Virus record (IMG/VR): IMGVR_UViG_3300045996_001487
Location: 1-28,259 of that record
Direction: 5' to 3' (one strand)
Length of the DNA stretch: 28,259 nt
Source of the DNA: a virus
Both the position numbers and the translations under genes were made by a program. Under the pieces are notes generated by a model. That model ran no database searches and was not told the DNA's origin. It worked only from the letters and a program-made list of their open reading frames with translations. Each line of letters starts with the position of its first letter. The stretch's first letter is position 1. This document shows, piece by piece, positions 1 through 7,112 of the stretch.

Positions 1-9
1 CGGTGGACC
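1..9. repeat. 9-bp terminal direct repeat, left copy (cos candidate)
   Basis: The first nine bases, CGGTGGACC, are identical to the last nine bases of the window. The match is exactly nine long. Flanking genes (HNH nuclease on this side, large terminase on the other) are those that usually border a cos site, so the repeat is best read as a cohesive-end sequence represented at both ends. An assembly overlap of nine bases is an alternative. Confidence 0.55.
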
Positions 10-92
10 GTGGGGGGGTAGGGTGCAGCGCCGGTGGCCAAAGAAACGAACATGACCGCGGTCACGCGCTCGCGCTCGCCGCGTCGCGCTCG

Positions 93-155
93 CGTTGCAT
101 GGTCATGCATCGACGTTGCATGGTCAGCTGCGCCAACATTGATGCAACATTGATG
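93..155. repeat. Phased short repeats beside the genome end
   Basis: A 13-bp sequence, CGTTGCATGGTCA, occurs at 93-105 and 114-126 (period 21 bp). An 11-bp sequence, CAACATTGATG, occurs in perfect tandem at 134-144 and 145-155 (period 11 bp). GTTGCAT also recurs inverted as ATGCAAC across the second junction. Two turns and one turn of the helix suggest protein binding on one face. The stretch is more AT-rich than the genome, has no gene, and lies between the end HNH gene and the terminus, so a terminase-binding (cosB-like) or replication-origin role is inferred. Bases 1-92 hold GC-rich GCGCTCGCG repeats and no gene. Confidence 0.6.
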
Positions 156-172
156 ACGCATTAGTGGCCAGA

Positions 173-487
173 TTAATACAGGTCAGGGTCAGCAGCGAGC
201 ACCCCGTGCCGTGCCCGCTTGGCCTGCGCCTTGGTCTGCGCAGCGATGATGGCGCGCCGCCTGTTCATCTCGGCGGTGATGGCCTGGCCGTCGCGGCTGT
301 TGCACGGCATGCATGCCGGCAGCACCTCGCAGCAGCCACTGCCCTCGACGTGGTGGTGCAGCGCCAGCGCCGGCACGTGGTCACGGCAGGTGGCCGGCCT
401 GCCGCAGCCGTGCCAGCACAGCCGGCCAGCCACCACCGTGTTGCGGTAGGCCGAGCTGCTGCGGCCAGGGGTGCGGCCCCTAGTCAC
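173..487 (-). CDS. HNH endonuclease at the genome end (cos-cleavage partner candidate)
   Basis: A 104-residue protein. Cys24, Cys28, Cys34, then RDHV (35-38), a His run (44-46) and CMPCN (59-63) make a compact zinc-stabilised HNH/beta-beta-alpha-metal nuclease core; the tail from about residue 75 is basic and helical. The GTG start at 487 was chosen because a GAGGGGG ribosome site lies just upstream; it overlaps the previous stop by 8 bases. Longer readings upstream are a shadow of the neighbouring gene. It is the last gene of the early operon and sits against the end of the genome, as does HK97 gp74, an HNH protein needed with terminase for cos cutting. That role is inferred from position; a homing nuclease is the alternative. 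Confidence 0.8.
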   Translation of the reverse strand: MTRGRTPGRSSSAYRNTVVAGRLCWHGCGRPATCRDHVPALALHHHVEGSGCCEVLPACMPCNSRDGQAITAEMNRRRAIIAAQTKAQAKRARHGVLAADPDLY

Positions 488-782
488 GGGCCACCCCCTC
501 GATGATGCCCCCACCCCCATCGCTCGGGGTGCCACCCCCTCGGTCAGCACCCCCACCCCCGTGCTCGACAGGTGCCACCGGCAACGGCGCACCGGGCACA
601 CCACGCCGGTGCGCGACACCCCCACCCCCGTGCTGCAGGTCAGCCTGCGCACGGCGTGCCACGGTGGCCACGTGGTCCCAGCACGCGCCGTAGTGGGCAA
701 GCGTGCCCCCGTAGTCGAGCGTGAGTGCGACGTCAGGGCGGGCACCGCATGCGATGCACCAGACAGCAGCGTCAACGGTCAT
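480..782 (-). CDS. Small Cys/His protein with glycine-rich tail
   Basis: Function unknown. A 100-residue protein with a short putative metal site, CIAC near residues 9-12 and CWDH near residue 35, then a low-complexity tail made of HGGGG/DGGGG repeats. The ATG at 782 follows a strong GAGGAGG site that lies within the end of the upstream gene, so translation is probably coupled. The glycine repeats come from an exact 18-bp DNA repeat (548-565 and 617-634), which suggests repeat expansion. It lies between a zinc-motif protein and the terminal HNH nuclease. Family assignment is not possible from sequence alone. Confidence 0.7.
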   Translation of the reverse strand: MTVDAAVWCIACGARPDVALTLDYGGTLAHYGACWDHVATVARRAQADLQHGGGGVAHRRGVPGAPLPVAPVEHGGGGADRGGGTPSDGGGGIIEGVARD

Positions 783-784
783 GG

Positions 785-1288
785 TCAGCCTCCTCGATAG
801 GTGGGGTCGGTGGGCCAGGGCAGGCCAGGCGCAGGCTCGGGCCGAGGCGCACGTGGGATAGCGGGCGGGCGGCGGTCGGTGGCCACGCCCTCGCGGTCCG
901 CGTCGCTGATGCGGCGGCGCCCTCGGCATCGCTCGTCCAGGCACGCCGGCCACGGTGCGGGCTTGCCGCCCTGCGGGCCAGACTGCCCGAGCGTGGCGCC
1001 CGAGGTGGTGCGCACCGCGAGCATTGAGGGCTCGGCGCAGGTGTCGCACACGGCCAGCGCGTGGCCGGTGTAGCGCCCGAGCGCGACGTGCAGCAGCCAC
1101 GGCGTAGCCCCGATCAGGTCACCGATCAGCTGAGGTGGTGGTGCCGGCGTGAGCACGAGCACGGGCCTGCTGGCGCGGTGGTCGAGGTCGATGCTGACAC
1201 CGAGCTGGCGCAGCTGGTCGAGCAGCTGCCCGATGCGGACATGCGGACCGTCCGCAATGCCCTGCCGTGTCTCAGCGTCAGCGGTCAC
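785..1288 (-). CDS. Hypothetical phage protein with possible zinc site
   Basis: A 167-residue protein of unknown function. The first 45 residues look helical (IGQLLDQLRQLGV). A segment near residues 67-90 reads WLLHVALGRYTGHALAVCDTC, and a CLDERCRGRRR motif follows about 40 residues later, so CxxC plus CxxxxC could bind one zinc. The C-terminal third is Pro/Arg-rich. GTG start at 1288 with AGGGG about 8 bases upstream. It is the first gene after a 105-base gap that contains a 22-bp palindrome, so it may have its own regulation. A DNA-binding role is only a guess. Confidence 0.7.
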   Translation of the reverse strand: MTADAETRQGIADGPHVRIGQLLDQLRQLGVSIDLDHRASRPVLVLTPAPPPQLIGDLIGATPWLLHVALGRYTGHALAVCDTCAEPSMLAVRTTSGATLGQSGPQGGKPAPWPACLDERCRGRRRISDADREGVATDRRPPAIPRAPRPEPAPGLPWPTDPTYRGG

Positions 1289-1362
1289 GCGTCACCCCTG
1301 ATAAGTAAGTGCCTGGTACTGCCACGTACGCGAGGCAGGTGCGGGCACGCGGACACATGGGC

Positions 1363-1384
1363 GCATTGCGGACGTCCGCAATGC
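1363..1384. promoter_or_regulatory. 22-bp perfect palindrome (operator or hairpin)
   Basis: The sequence has perfect dyad symmetry about 1373/1374, with half-site GCATTGCGGAC. It begins 10 bases beyond the primase stop on the minus strand and about 75 bases before the next gene. There is no T-run, so a classical terminator is unlikely. The right half, GTCCGCAATGCCC, recurs at 1250-1262 inside the next gene, where it is part of a second, shorter palindrome (1243-1255). A binding site for a dimeric regulator or a replication element is plausible. Confidence 0.5.
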
Positions 1385-1393
1385 CCGCATTGC

Positions 1394-3685
1394 TCAGGCC
1401 CGTGACCACAGCGCCCGCTTGGCTTGACCGCCCACGCCCTCGGCGCGCTCCTCGACCAGGCCGGCAGCGACGGCCTCAGCGAGCGCCGTATCCCACAGCC
1501 GGCGCCTGGTCGAGCGCACGCGGTTGCGCAGCTCGCTGATGCCCACGCCTGGCCGCTCGCGCACGTCCTCGACCAGCGCGCTGGTCATGGCCAGCACCTC
1601 GCGCCGCTCGGCCAGCTCGGCCAGCGCCTTGGCCTGGTCGACGGCCTGGGCGGTCTGCGCCCGTGCTCGGGCCTGGCCGGCCTTGGCGCCCTCGGCCTCG
1701 ATGGCGTCGAGCAGCTGGCGGCGCGTGGCCACGCTCACGTCGAGCACGTCGGCGGCCAGCATCAGGTCGGTGCCCGTGATGGTCCAGCGGCCGTCGAGCA
1801 CGGCCAGCAGCGCCGCCACCTGATGCGTGAGGTACACGCGGTGAGCGTCCAGGCCATCGCCCGAGGGGTGGCGCAGGGCGGCTGTCAGCCAGCTGGCCAC
1901 GGCCCTGCTGTCGGTGAACGCCTGGCGGCCGTCGAGCGCCGGCAGACGCCAGCCCAGCGGCGGCAGCTCGGCGTGGCCCTTGACCTCGCCCGGCGTGGTG
2001 TCGTCGTCCTCGACCAGCGCCGGCAGCTCGGGCGCCTCGGCCTCGATGTCGGGCAGCACGGGCGCGAACAGCAACCGCTCAGGCAGTCCACCACCGAGGT
2101 CATCGAACAGCGGCGCCGCCTTGGCCGGCGCGATGCCCAGCACGCCCGTGAGGCGGTAGCTGTGCGGCGCCAGGGCCAGGTTGCGGTCGTCGCTGGCGTA
2201 GCCGCCCCCGATGCCCTCACCGCTCACGGCGCCTTTCAGGTGGGCGAGCATGCCGTCACCGTGGGCGCTGCGCCCGTTGGTGGCCGCGGCGTAGGCCGCC
2301 ACCTCGTCGGTGCGCACGATGACCGGCCTGGCGTGGCGCACGAGCGGCTGATGCTTGGCGGTCTCAGGGTCGGCGTTGCGCTCGTAGAACGCCCGCACGA
2401 GGCCCTGCGGTGTGCCCAGGGCGATGGGGCGCACGTTGGGCGGTGGTGGTACGAGCTGCAGCGCACGGTCGAGCGTGGTGCCCTTGCCGGCGCCAGGTGG
2501 GCCGACCACGCACGCCAGCGGGTTGACCTGGCCGTAGCGCTTGCCCGGCAAGCGCACCACGGGCGGCACGTGCAGGGCGACGGCCGCCAGCACGCCCAGC
2601 ATCAGCGCCTCGGCGCTCACGCCCACGAGGTCGGCGCAGCGGCGCACGACGTGATGCGCCTCGCGCTGCCAGAATCGCTCAGGCAGGCGTGGCCCGTGCG
2701 ACAGCCCGATGCGAGGGGGCACCGAGCTGTCGCTGGGCGCGGGCAGCGCGACGCGGAACCCTACGTTTTCGATGAACAGCGCGTCGATGCGCTCGGTGGG
2801 CGCGGCCTGCGCCTTGGCCACGGCGTGGCGCAGCATGTCCGGCCATTCGGTCGAGGTGGGGCGCCGGCTGCCCGCCCCCGTGAACGATTCCAGCCACAGC
2901 ACGTGCAGCGCATTGATCGCTCGGCCGGCGTCGAGCATGGCCGCCCTTGCGCATTCCATGGCCCATATGAGCGCGTGCGTCATGGTGTCATGGCGGCTGA
3001 ATCCGTCACGTACTTTCAGCGCGTAGTAGTTCGTGATGACGCCCAGGTAGTGACCGGCCAGCTCCTCGACGTGGGCCGCCAGGTAGGCCTCGACCTCGGC
3101 CGGCGCCGCGGGCCTGACGGGCGCCTGGCCCTCGCCCTCGACGGCCAGGGCGCCGACCCACGCCCATGGCAGCTCGGGCAGCTCGGCCACCTCGGGCACG
3201 CCCTCGTAGGGCTCGCCGGCCTGCACGTCCCACCAGCCATAGCGGCGCCCATCGGGGTGCAGCGAGGGCCACACCACGGCGTAACGGTGGTGGCGCTGTA
3301 TGACCTCGATGCCCGGCAGGTTGGCCACGAACCTGGCGCCCCACGGCACGCGGTAGAACCTGATGCCGCTGCCGTCGTCGCGGCCATTGTGGCTGACGTA
3401 GCTGGGCGGCAGCTTGCCGAGCTTGGCCGTCAGCGCCCGCATGGTGTCCAGGCCCCCGCGGTACGCGTCGACGTCCAGGCCGATGACATCGGGCGGCATG
3501 CGCAGGCCGATGTTGCCGGCCGGCCAGCCATGCACCTCGATGTCGGCCGGCGTCAGGTCGGTGCCGGCGTCGCCCGTGAGGCCATCGGGCGGCGGGGCCT
3601 TGCGGCCGGCCGGCAGCGGCAGCACGGGCCAGCCGGCGCCCAGGTACGTCAGGGCCACGTCGGTGTCGGTGTCAGCTGCCATCAC
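1394..3685 (-). CDS. Primase-polymerase / DUF3987-type ATPase replication protein
   Basis: A 763-residue phage replication protein. The N-terminal part (about 8-180) is an archaeo-eukaryotic primase-polymerase (Prim-Pol) domain: the DhD metal motif is IGLDVDAY (Asp71, Asp73) and the later conserved block is YAVVWPSLHPDGRRYGWW (about 135-152). The C-terminal part is an ATPase with Walker A GPPGAGKGT (395-403), a Walker B-like VIVRTDE (455-461) and the GGGLPERLLF block (531-540) typical of DUF3987 proteins. It would prime DNA and drive the replication fork. Start GTG 3685 (or ATG 3682) follows GAGGGGG. It overlaps the small membrane ORF upstream. Domain order is clear; exact helicase activity is inferred. 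Confidence 0.88.
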   Translation of the reverse strand: MMAADTDTDVALTYLGAGWPVLPLPAGRKAPPPDGLTGDAGTDLTPADIEVHGWPAGNIGLRMPPDVIGLDVDAYRGGLDTMRALTAKLGKLPPSYVSHNGRDDGSGIRFYRVPWGARFVANLPGIEVIQRHHRYAVVWPSLHPDGRRYGWWDVQAGEPYEGVPEVAELPELPWAWVGALAVEGEGQAPVRPAAPAEVEAYLAAHVEELAGHYLGVITNYYALKVRDGFSRHDTMTHALIWAMECARAAMLDAGRAINALHVLWLESFTGAGSRRPTSTEWPDMLRHAVAKAQAAPTERIDALFIENVGFRVALPAPSDSSVPPRIGLSHGPRLPERFWQREAHHVVRRCADLVGVSAEALMLGVLAAVALHVPPVVRLPGKRYGQVNPLACVVGPPGAGKGTTLDRALQLVPPPPNVRPIALGTPQGLVRAFYERNADPETAKHQPLVRHARPVIVRTDEVAAYAAATNGRSAHGDGMLAHLKGAVSGEGIGGGYASDDRNLALAPHSYRLTGVLGIAPAKAAPLFDDLGGGLPERLLFAPVLPDIEAEAPELPALVEDDDTTPGEVKGHAELPPLGWRLPALDGRQAFTDSRAVASWLTAALRHPSGDGLDAHRVYLTHQVAALLAVLDGRWTITGTDLMLAADVLDVSVATRRQLLDAIEAEGAKAGQARARAQTAQAVDQAKALAELAERREVLAMTSALVEDVRERPGVGISELRNRVRSTRRRLWDTALAEAVAAGLVEERAEGVGGQAKRALWSRA

Positions 3686-3836
3686 GCGGGTGCCCCCTCA
3701 GCTCGTGCATCAGGCGGGCGTGGCTGTGCCGCGCCTCACGGTCGGCCAGGCCGCGCTCGCGGCCGGCGCGCCACAGCTCGTGCACGACGTCGACCAGCAC
3801 GGCGCCGGCCAGCAGTACGAGCACGAGCTGCAGCAC
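3672..3836 (-). CDS. 54-residue single-pass membrane protein
   Basis: A small ORF beginning at GTG 3836, nine bases after the stop of the preceding gene and in the same frame as it, and ending inside the primase start region. Residues 2-18 (LQLVLVLLAGAVLVDVV) form one hydrophobic segment; the rest is charged and Arg/His-rich, so an N-out or N-in type with a cytoplasmic basic tail is likely. The ribosome site is weak (AGGG about 8-11 bases upstream), so coupling to the upstream gene, or read-through of its TAG, would be needed. Unknown function; the gap-filling position and typical codon use support it as real. Confidence 0.55.
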   Translation of the reverse strand: MLQLVLVLLAGAVLVDVVHELWRAGRERGLADREARHSHARLMHELRGHPRDGS

Positions 3837-3845
3837 GGGGCGGCC

Positions 3846-4361
3846 CTAGCCCTGGTCGCTGAACAGGTCAGCCACCGGCATGCTCGTGGCCATCACGGGC
3901 GCCACGGGCGCGGCCGGCGTCGGGCTGAACGATGGCGCCGCAGCGGGCGGCTGCCCGGCGCGGTAGGCGGCGGTGAACAGCTTGGGCGCATTCTTGCCGC
4001 CCTTGGCCTCACCGAGGCCCGTGAACGCCACCACCAGCTCGTCGCCCAGGCGCAGGCCCTGGCCGTTGGCGGCCTTGACCGCCTCACCGATGGCCACCAG
4101 CATGGCCTTGCCGTCGCCCTGCACCGGGGTGAACGCGCCGCCCTTGGCGTACAGGTTCACCACGTCACCGTTGGCCTGCTCGATGCTGATGACCCACTGC
4201 ATGCGTGGGCTGCCGTCGTTCCAGCTCAGCGGCTGGCCCTCGGTGTTGGTCTGCTGGCGCTGTTCCATGGCCACGATGCGGCCCTGGTATCGGTCCCCGA
4301 TGACGTTCCAGGCGGCGGCCTTGCCGCCCTGCAGGTCGCTCAATGGGATGCTGTCAGGCAT
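3846..4361 (-). CDS. Putative ssDNA-binding-like (OB-fold) replication protein
   Basis: A 171-residue protein with start ATG 4361 after a GAGGAG site. The pattern resembles a family common in actinobacteriophage replication modules: IGDRYQGRIVAMEQRQQTN, then a short insert and MQWVISIE, then a KGGAFT...AIGEAVKAA block and LVVAFTGLGEAK...PKLFTAAYRAG. The beta-strand pattern is compatible with an OB fold. The last 35 residues are Pro/Ala-rich and end in an acidic-hydrophobic tip (VADLFSDQG), like the protein-interacting tails of SSB proteins. It lies next to the primase and nuclease. The SSB function is inferred from context and shape, not from a diagnostic motif. Confidence 0.7.
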   Translation of the reverse strand: MPDSIPLSDLQGGKAAAWNVIGDRYQGRIVAMEQRQQTNTEGQPLSWNDGSPRMQWVISIEQANGDVVNLYAKGGAFTPVQGDGKAMLVAIGEAVKAANGQGLRLGDELVVAFTGLGEAKGGKNAPKLFTAAYRAGQPPAAAPSFSPTPAAPVAPVMATSMPVADLFSDQG

Positions 4362-4848
4362 GGTGGTGCTCCTCGGTGGTGATGGTGGTGGTGGTGGTGA
4401 TGCGTGGGGCGTGCGCCCCGCGCTCTTGCTGCCGGCGCTCATAGGCGCGGCGTTGGTGAACGGTCTCGCACGTGCGGCACACGCGGTGCGGCGCGCCGTT
4501 GCGCCATCGCACGCGGGTGTTGGCCTCGGTGTAGGGGTGGCCCTGGCTGCACGCGGTGCGGGCGCTGAAACGGTCACGGCCCTTGGCGCGCATGTCCTGC
4601 GCGTTCTCGGCGTTGGTGCCTAGCCACAGGTGCCGCACGTTCACGCATGGCGGGTTGTCGCACGCGTGGCAGACCTGCAGGCCGGCCGGCACCTCGCCGT
4701 GCGCCTCGACCCACGCGACGCGGTGCGCCTTGCGCATGCGCCCACGCCACCACCGCATGCCGTAGCCCTTGGCGTTGCAGCACCCCTGCCACTCCTCGCA
4801 CGGGTCGAGCAGCGCCCACAGCTCGGCCTGCACCTTGCCCACGCTCAC
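4354..4848 (-). CDS. HNH homing-type endonuclease
   Basis: A 164-residue protein with a GTG start at 4848 overlapping the previous stop (GTGA). Sequence signs of the HNH_3 type are AHRVAWVEAHGEVPAG, then LQVCHACDNPPCVNVRHLWLGT (His and Cys pairs that hold metal plus the Asn-His core) and NAQDMRAKGR. A second Cys/His cluster (CSQGHPY...RVCRTC) follows, probably a zinc DNA-binding element. The C-terminus is a short run of Thr and His. Such free-standing nucleases are often mobile elements between phage genes; here it separates the nuclease and ssDNA-binding-like genes of the replication block. Mobility itself is not shown. Confidence 0.88.
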   Translation of the reverse strand: MSVGKVQAELWALLDPCEEWQGCCNAKGYGMRWWRGRMRKAHRVAWVEAHGEVPAGLQVCHACDNPPCVNVRHLWLGTNAENAQDMRAKGRDRFSARTACSQGHPYTEANTRVRWRNGAPHRVCRTCETVHQRRAYERRQQERGAHAPRITTTTTITTEEHHHA

Positions 4849-6281
4849 GGCGCGGCCTCGACCGTGCTGCCCGGAAAGGTGCCGAGCAGACGCTGCAGCC
4901 ATTCGGCCTCGGGCACGCGGTCGGTGCCCGGCCTCGACGGCCCGAATGGAAAGCTGAACCGCGCCTCGATGTCATCGCACAGCGCCTCAATGGCGGCCAG
5001 CTCCTCGGCCGTGTGCGCCGTCGAGCTGCGCAGCGAGGGCACCCCGAGGGCGGCCCAGCGATGCGCCAGGCTCTCGCGGGCCGTTGCATGCGCGCCGATG
5101 GTGTCGATGCGCTGCTGCAGCCACGCCCGCAGCTCGGCGGTGGTGGGCAGCGCCTCCTCGCCCTCGCACGCCGGGCACGCCTCGGGCGTGCCGTAGCCAT
5201 GAGGGCAGGCGTCACCCTGCTGGGGCAAGCTGGTGCTTGCTGTGTCAAGCACCCTGACAGCTGGCATAGCCTCGGCGGCGGTCGAGGTGGGGCTGGCGGC
5301 TGCTCCGTCATGCGGGCGCTGTTCCACCTCGGCTACCGGTGGCACGAGCGTGAGCGCAGGCGGCTGCTCGACCACGTGCAGGGCGTTGACGCGCCGCTCG
5401 ATGGGCGGCAGGTCCATGACCAGGGCGCGCTCACCACGCCACTGACGGGCGGCCAGCGACAGGCCGAACCCGCGCCAGCCGGCCTCGATGTCGACCACGT
5501 ACAGGTCGACGTGGGCGCTGCCTGGGCGCAGATTGATGATGAGGCCGTGGCGCTGGTCGACCTCGGGCATGGCCGTGCGCTCATCGGTGCTGCCGTTGGG
5601 GTCGGCGCCCTGCCAGTAGACCGCATCACCGTGCGCGTAGGCCGCCAGCTGCACCGCGATGGCGTGCCAGCCGTAGGTCAGGTCCCCCGTTTTCAGGTCC
5701 GCGATGAGCGGCAGGTCGAACCCTGGCACGGCCACGATGCGGTCGGCCGTGCCGGCCACGTGCTGGCGGTCGAGCACCACCGTGACCTCGACGGCCGGCT
5801 GGCCTGGCCACAGCTCGACCACGCTGATGCCCTCGCGGATCAGCGTGTTGACGTAGGCGCTCAGGTCGGCCTCGGTGTCGGGCGTCAGGCCCGTGACCGT
5901 GCGGTTGACGTCGACCAGCGCGGTGAGCGCGTGCAGGCTCGTGCCCTGCTCGGCGCGGTCGCTGGCGCCCCCGACCTTGGCGCACTCCTCGACCAGCGCC
6001 TTGGCCTGCGCCTTGGCCTCGCTGCTGGCGTACCACGGGTCGCCTGCGGTGGCCGCGATGAGCGTTTCCCAGCGTGAGCGCAGGCCCGGCCTGGCGTAGG
6101 CGCCGAGCATGCACATGGTGGCTTTCCAGGGCGCCAGGCCCCCGCCCTCGTCCAGGGCCTTGGCCACGGTGGTCACCCGCGTGTAGCCCATGGGCTCGGT
6201 GCCATCGGGCGGCACCACGAGCATGCGCCCCCAGCGGTCGCGGCGGTGGGCGTCCACGCCCATGTCGGCCAGGGTGGTCAT
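4845..6281 (-). CDS. PD-(D/E)XK exonuclease (RecB/Cas4-like)
   Basis: A 478-residue protein. The nuclease core is in order: His117 (GTSLHAL), Glu165 (VEVTV), Asp180 (GTADRI), Asp195-Leu-Lys197 (ADLKTGD) and the QLAAYA helix (211-216), the full RecB/Cas4-type catalytic set. About 200 further residues follow with a Pro-rich linker, a Cys/His patch (CPHGYG...CPACEGEE) and a helical C-terminus. In phages such enzymes process double-strand ends for recombination and replication. The ATG at 6281 follows GAGGAGG and overlaps the previous stop (ATGA); the upstream extension is a shadow frame. The C-terminal zinc-like patch is an unusual addition. Confidence 0.85.
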   Translation of the reverse strand: MTTLADMGVDAHRRDRWGRMLVVPPDGTEPMGYTRVTTVAKALDEGGGLAPWKATMCMLGAYARPGLRSRWETLIAATAGDPWYASSEAKAQAKALVEECAKVGGASDRAEQGTSLHALTALVDVNRTVTGLTPDTEADLSAYVNTLIREGISVVELWPGQPAVEVTVVLDRQHVAGTADRIVAVPGFDLPLIADLKTGDLTYGWHAIAVQLAAYAHGDAVYWQGADPNGSTDERTAMPEVDQRHGLIINLRPGSAHVDLYVVDIEAGWRGFGLSLAARQWRGERALVMDLPPIERRVNALHVVEQPPALTLVPPVAEVEQRPHDGAAASPTSTAAEAMPAVRVLDTASTSLPQQGDACPHGYGTPEACPACEGEEALPTTAELRAWLQQRIDTIGAHATARESLAHRWAALGVPSLRSSTAHTAEELAAIEALCDDIEARFSFPFGPSRPGTDRVPEAEWLQRLLGTFPGSTVEAAP

Positions 6282-6421
6282 GCGGGTTGCCTCCTCGGGC
6301 GGTCGTACAGCAGGCGGTCGATGAGCAGCACGAGCGCATAGAACGGCGCCGAGCTGTCGGTGGTCAGGCGCTCGGGCGGGCACGAGCACGTGCGGCAGTG
6401 ACGTGGGCCGTGAGCGGTCAT
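6278..6421 (-). CDS. 47-residue protein of unknown function
   Basis: A small gene closed on both sides by ATGA stop/start overlaps (start ATG 6421, stop 6278), which is strong evidence for translation. It has CRTCSC near residues 9-14, then a short hydrophobic helix (FYALVLLIDRLL), and a basic end. The Cys cluster and helix suggest a small metal-binding or membrane-associated peptide, but no family is recognised. Confidence 0.6.
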   Translation of the reverse strand: MTAHGPRHCRTCSCPPERLTTDSSAPFYALVLLIDRLLYDRPRRQPA

Positions 6422-6774
6422 GGCGTGGCCGCCCACTGCAGGCGGGCCGACGCGGGCAGGTCGAGGTACGGCACCCGCGGGATGCGCAGGCGGTCGGCCT
6501 CGGCCATCTCGCGGTCAGCGCCCGTGCTCGGCCCAGGCAGGCGCACGATGCGGTCACAGCGCGCCAGCAGGTGCAGGTCGTAGGCGTACCAATGGTCGAC
6601 CGGCTGCGGGTCGATGAGGTGCCACAGCAGCGTCAGGTGCGGCACCACGGGCACGTAGGGCGTGCGCTCGTACAGCGCCGTGGCCACCTTGACGGCGCGG
6701 TGCGTGTTGGCCACGGGGTCGTCGCGGGTGTACGGGCCAGCCACGTACAGCAGCGGCCGGCGCTCGGCGCTCAT
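6418..6774 (-). CDS. Nucleoside 2-deoxyribosyltransferase-like protein (DUF4406/DUF1937 type)
   Basis: A 118-residue protein. The N-terminal YVAGPYT (10-16), the following Asn-His pair, the WYAYDLHLLARCDRIV block and the PGPSTGADREMAEAD block match the nucleotide-binding fold of nucleoside deoxyribosyltransferase-like proteins common in phages. The usual catalytic Glu would be the Glu of GADREM. Such proteins may modify or salvage nucleotides during infection; the substrate cannot be told. ATG 6774 overlaps the previous stop (ATGA), and the stop overlaps the next start. The fold call is fairly secure, the biochemical role is not. Confidence 0.75.
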   Translation of the reverse strand: MSAERRPLLYVAGPYTRDDPVANTHRAVKVATALYERTPYVPVVPHLTLLWHLIDPQPVDHWYAYDLHLLARCDRIVRLPGPSTGADREMAEADRLRIPRVPYLDLPASARLQWAATP

Positions 6775-7112
6775 GCCGTGGCCTCGCGCCACAGCGTCGC
6801 CCACGCCTCGGGCGTCATGACCATGCGCCACGTGCCGCCCCTGATGCGCAGCATGGTCACGGCGTGCGTGGCGCCCGCGTTGCGGGCCTGGGCGTCGGCC
6901 TCGATGGGCTTGCGCACCACGCCTCGGGCCACCACGTCGGTGCCGCGGCTGACCACCTGCACCACGGTGTCGGGCACGCCATCGATGTCGCCCTGGTCGT
7001 CCAAGCGGCCGGCGCCGAGCTTGCGTCGCGCCGGCACACCGAGCAGGTCGTGCAGTAGCGCGGCGGCCTCGCGCTCGCCCTCGTCGCCCTTGCGCTTGCT
7101 GGCACCGGTCAC
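6771..7112 (-). CDS. Putative Holliday-junction resolvase-like PD-(D/E)XK protein
   Basis: A 113-residue protein. The order KGDEGEREAAALL, then DDQGDIDGVPDTVVQVV, then a basic helix-rich C-terminal half, resembles the Hjc/phage resolvase pattern E...GDI-G-P...(E/Q)xK. The last catalytic position reads Gln-Val-Val where Glu-Xaa-Lys is usual, so the active site may be altered. A role in resolving recombination or replication intermediates fits the neighbouring exonuclease and primase. GTG start at 7112 overlaps the previous stop (GTGA). Confidence 0.62.
   Translation of the reverse strand: MTGASKRKGDEGEREAAALLHDLLGVPARRKLGAGRLDDQGDIDGVPDTVVQVVSRGTDVVARGVVRKPIEADAQARNAGATHAVTMLRIRGGTWRMVMTPEAWATLWREATA

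Noticed and set aside
1424-3862. An 812-codon open frame on the plus strand
   Set aside because: It is antisense to the primase-polymerase gene, which has clear catalytic motifs; the frame has His/Arg/Gly-rich, non-protein-like composition caused by high GC. Many other long plus-strand frames opposite minus genes were set aside for the same reason.
4647-6077. A 476-codon plus-strand frame opposite the exonuclease
   Set aside because: Antisense shadow of the exonuclease and HNH genes, with no motif and no ribosome site.
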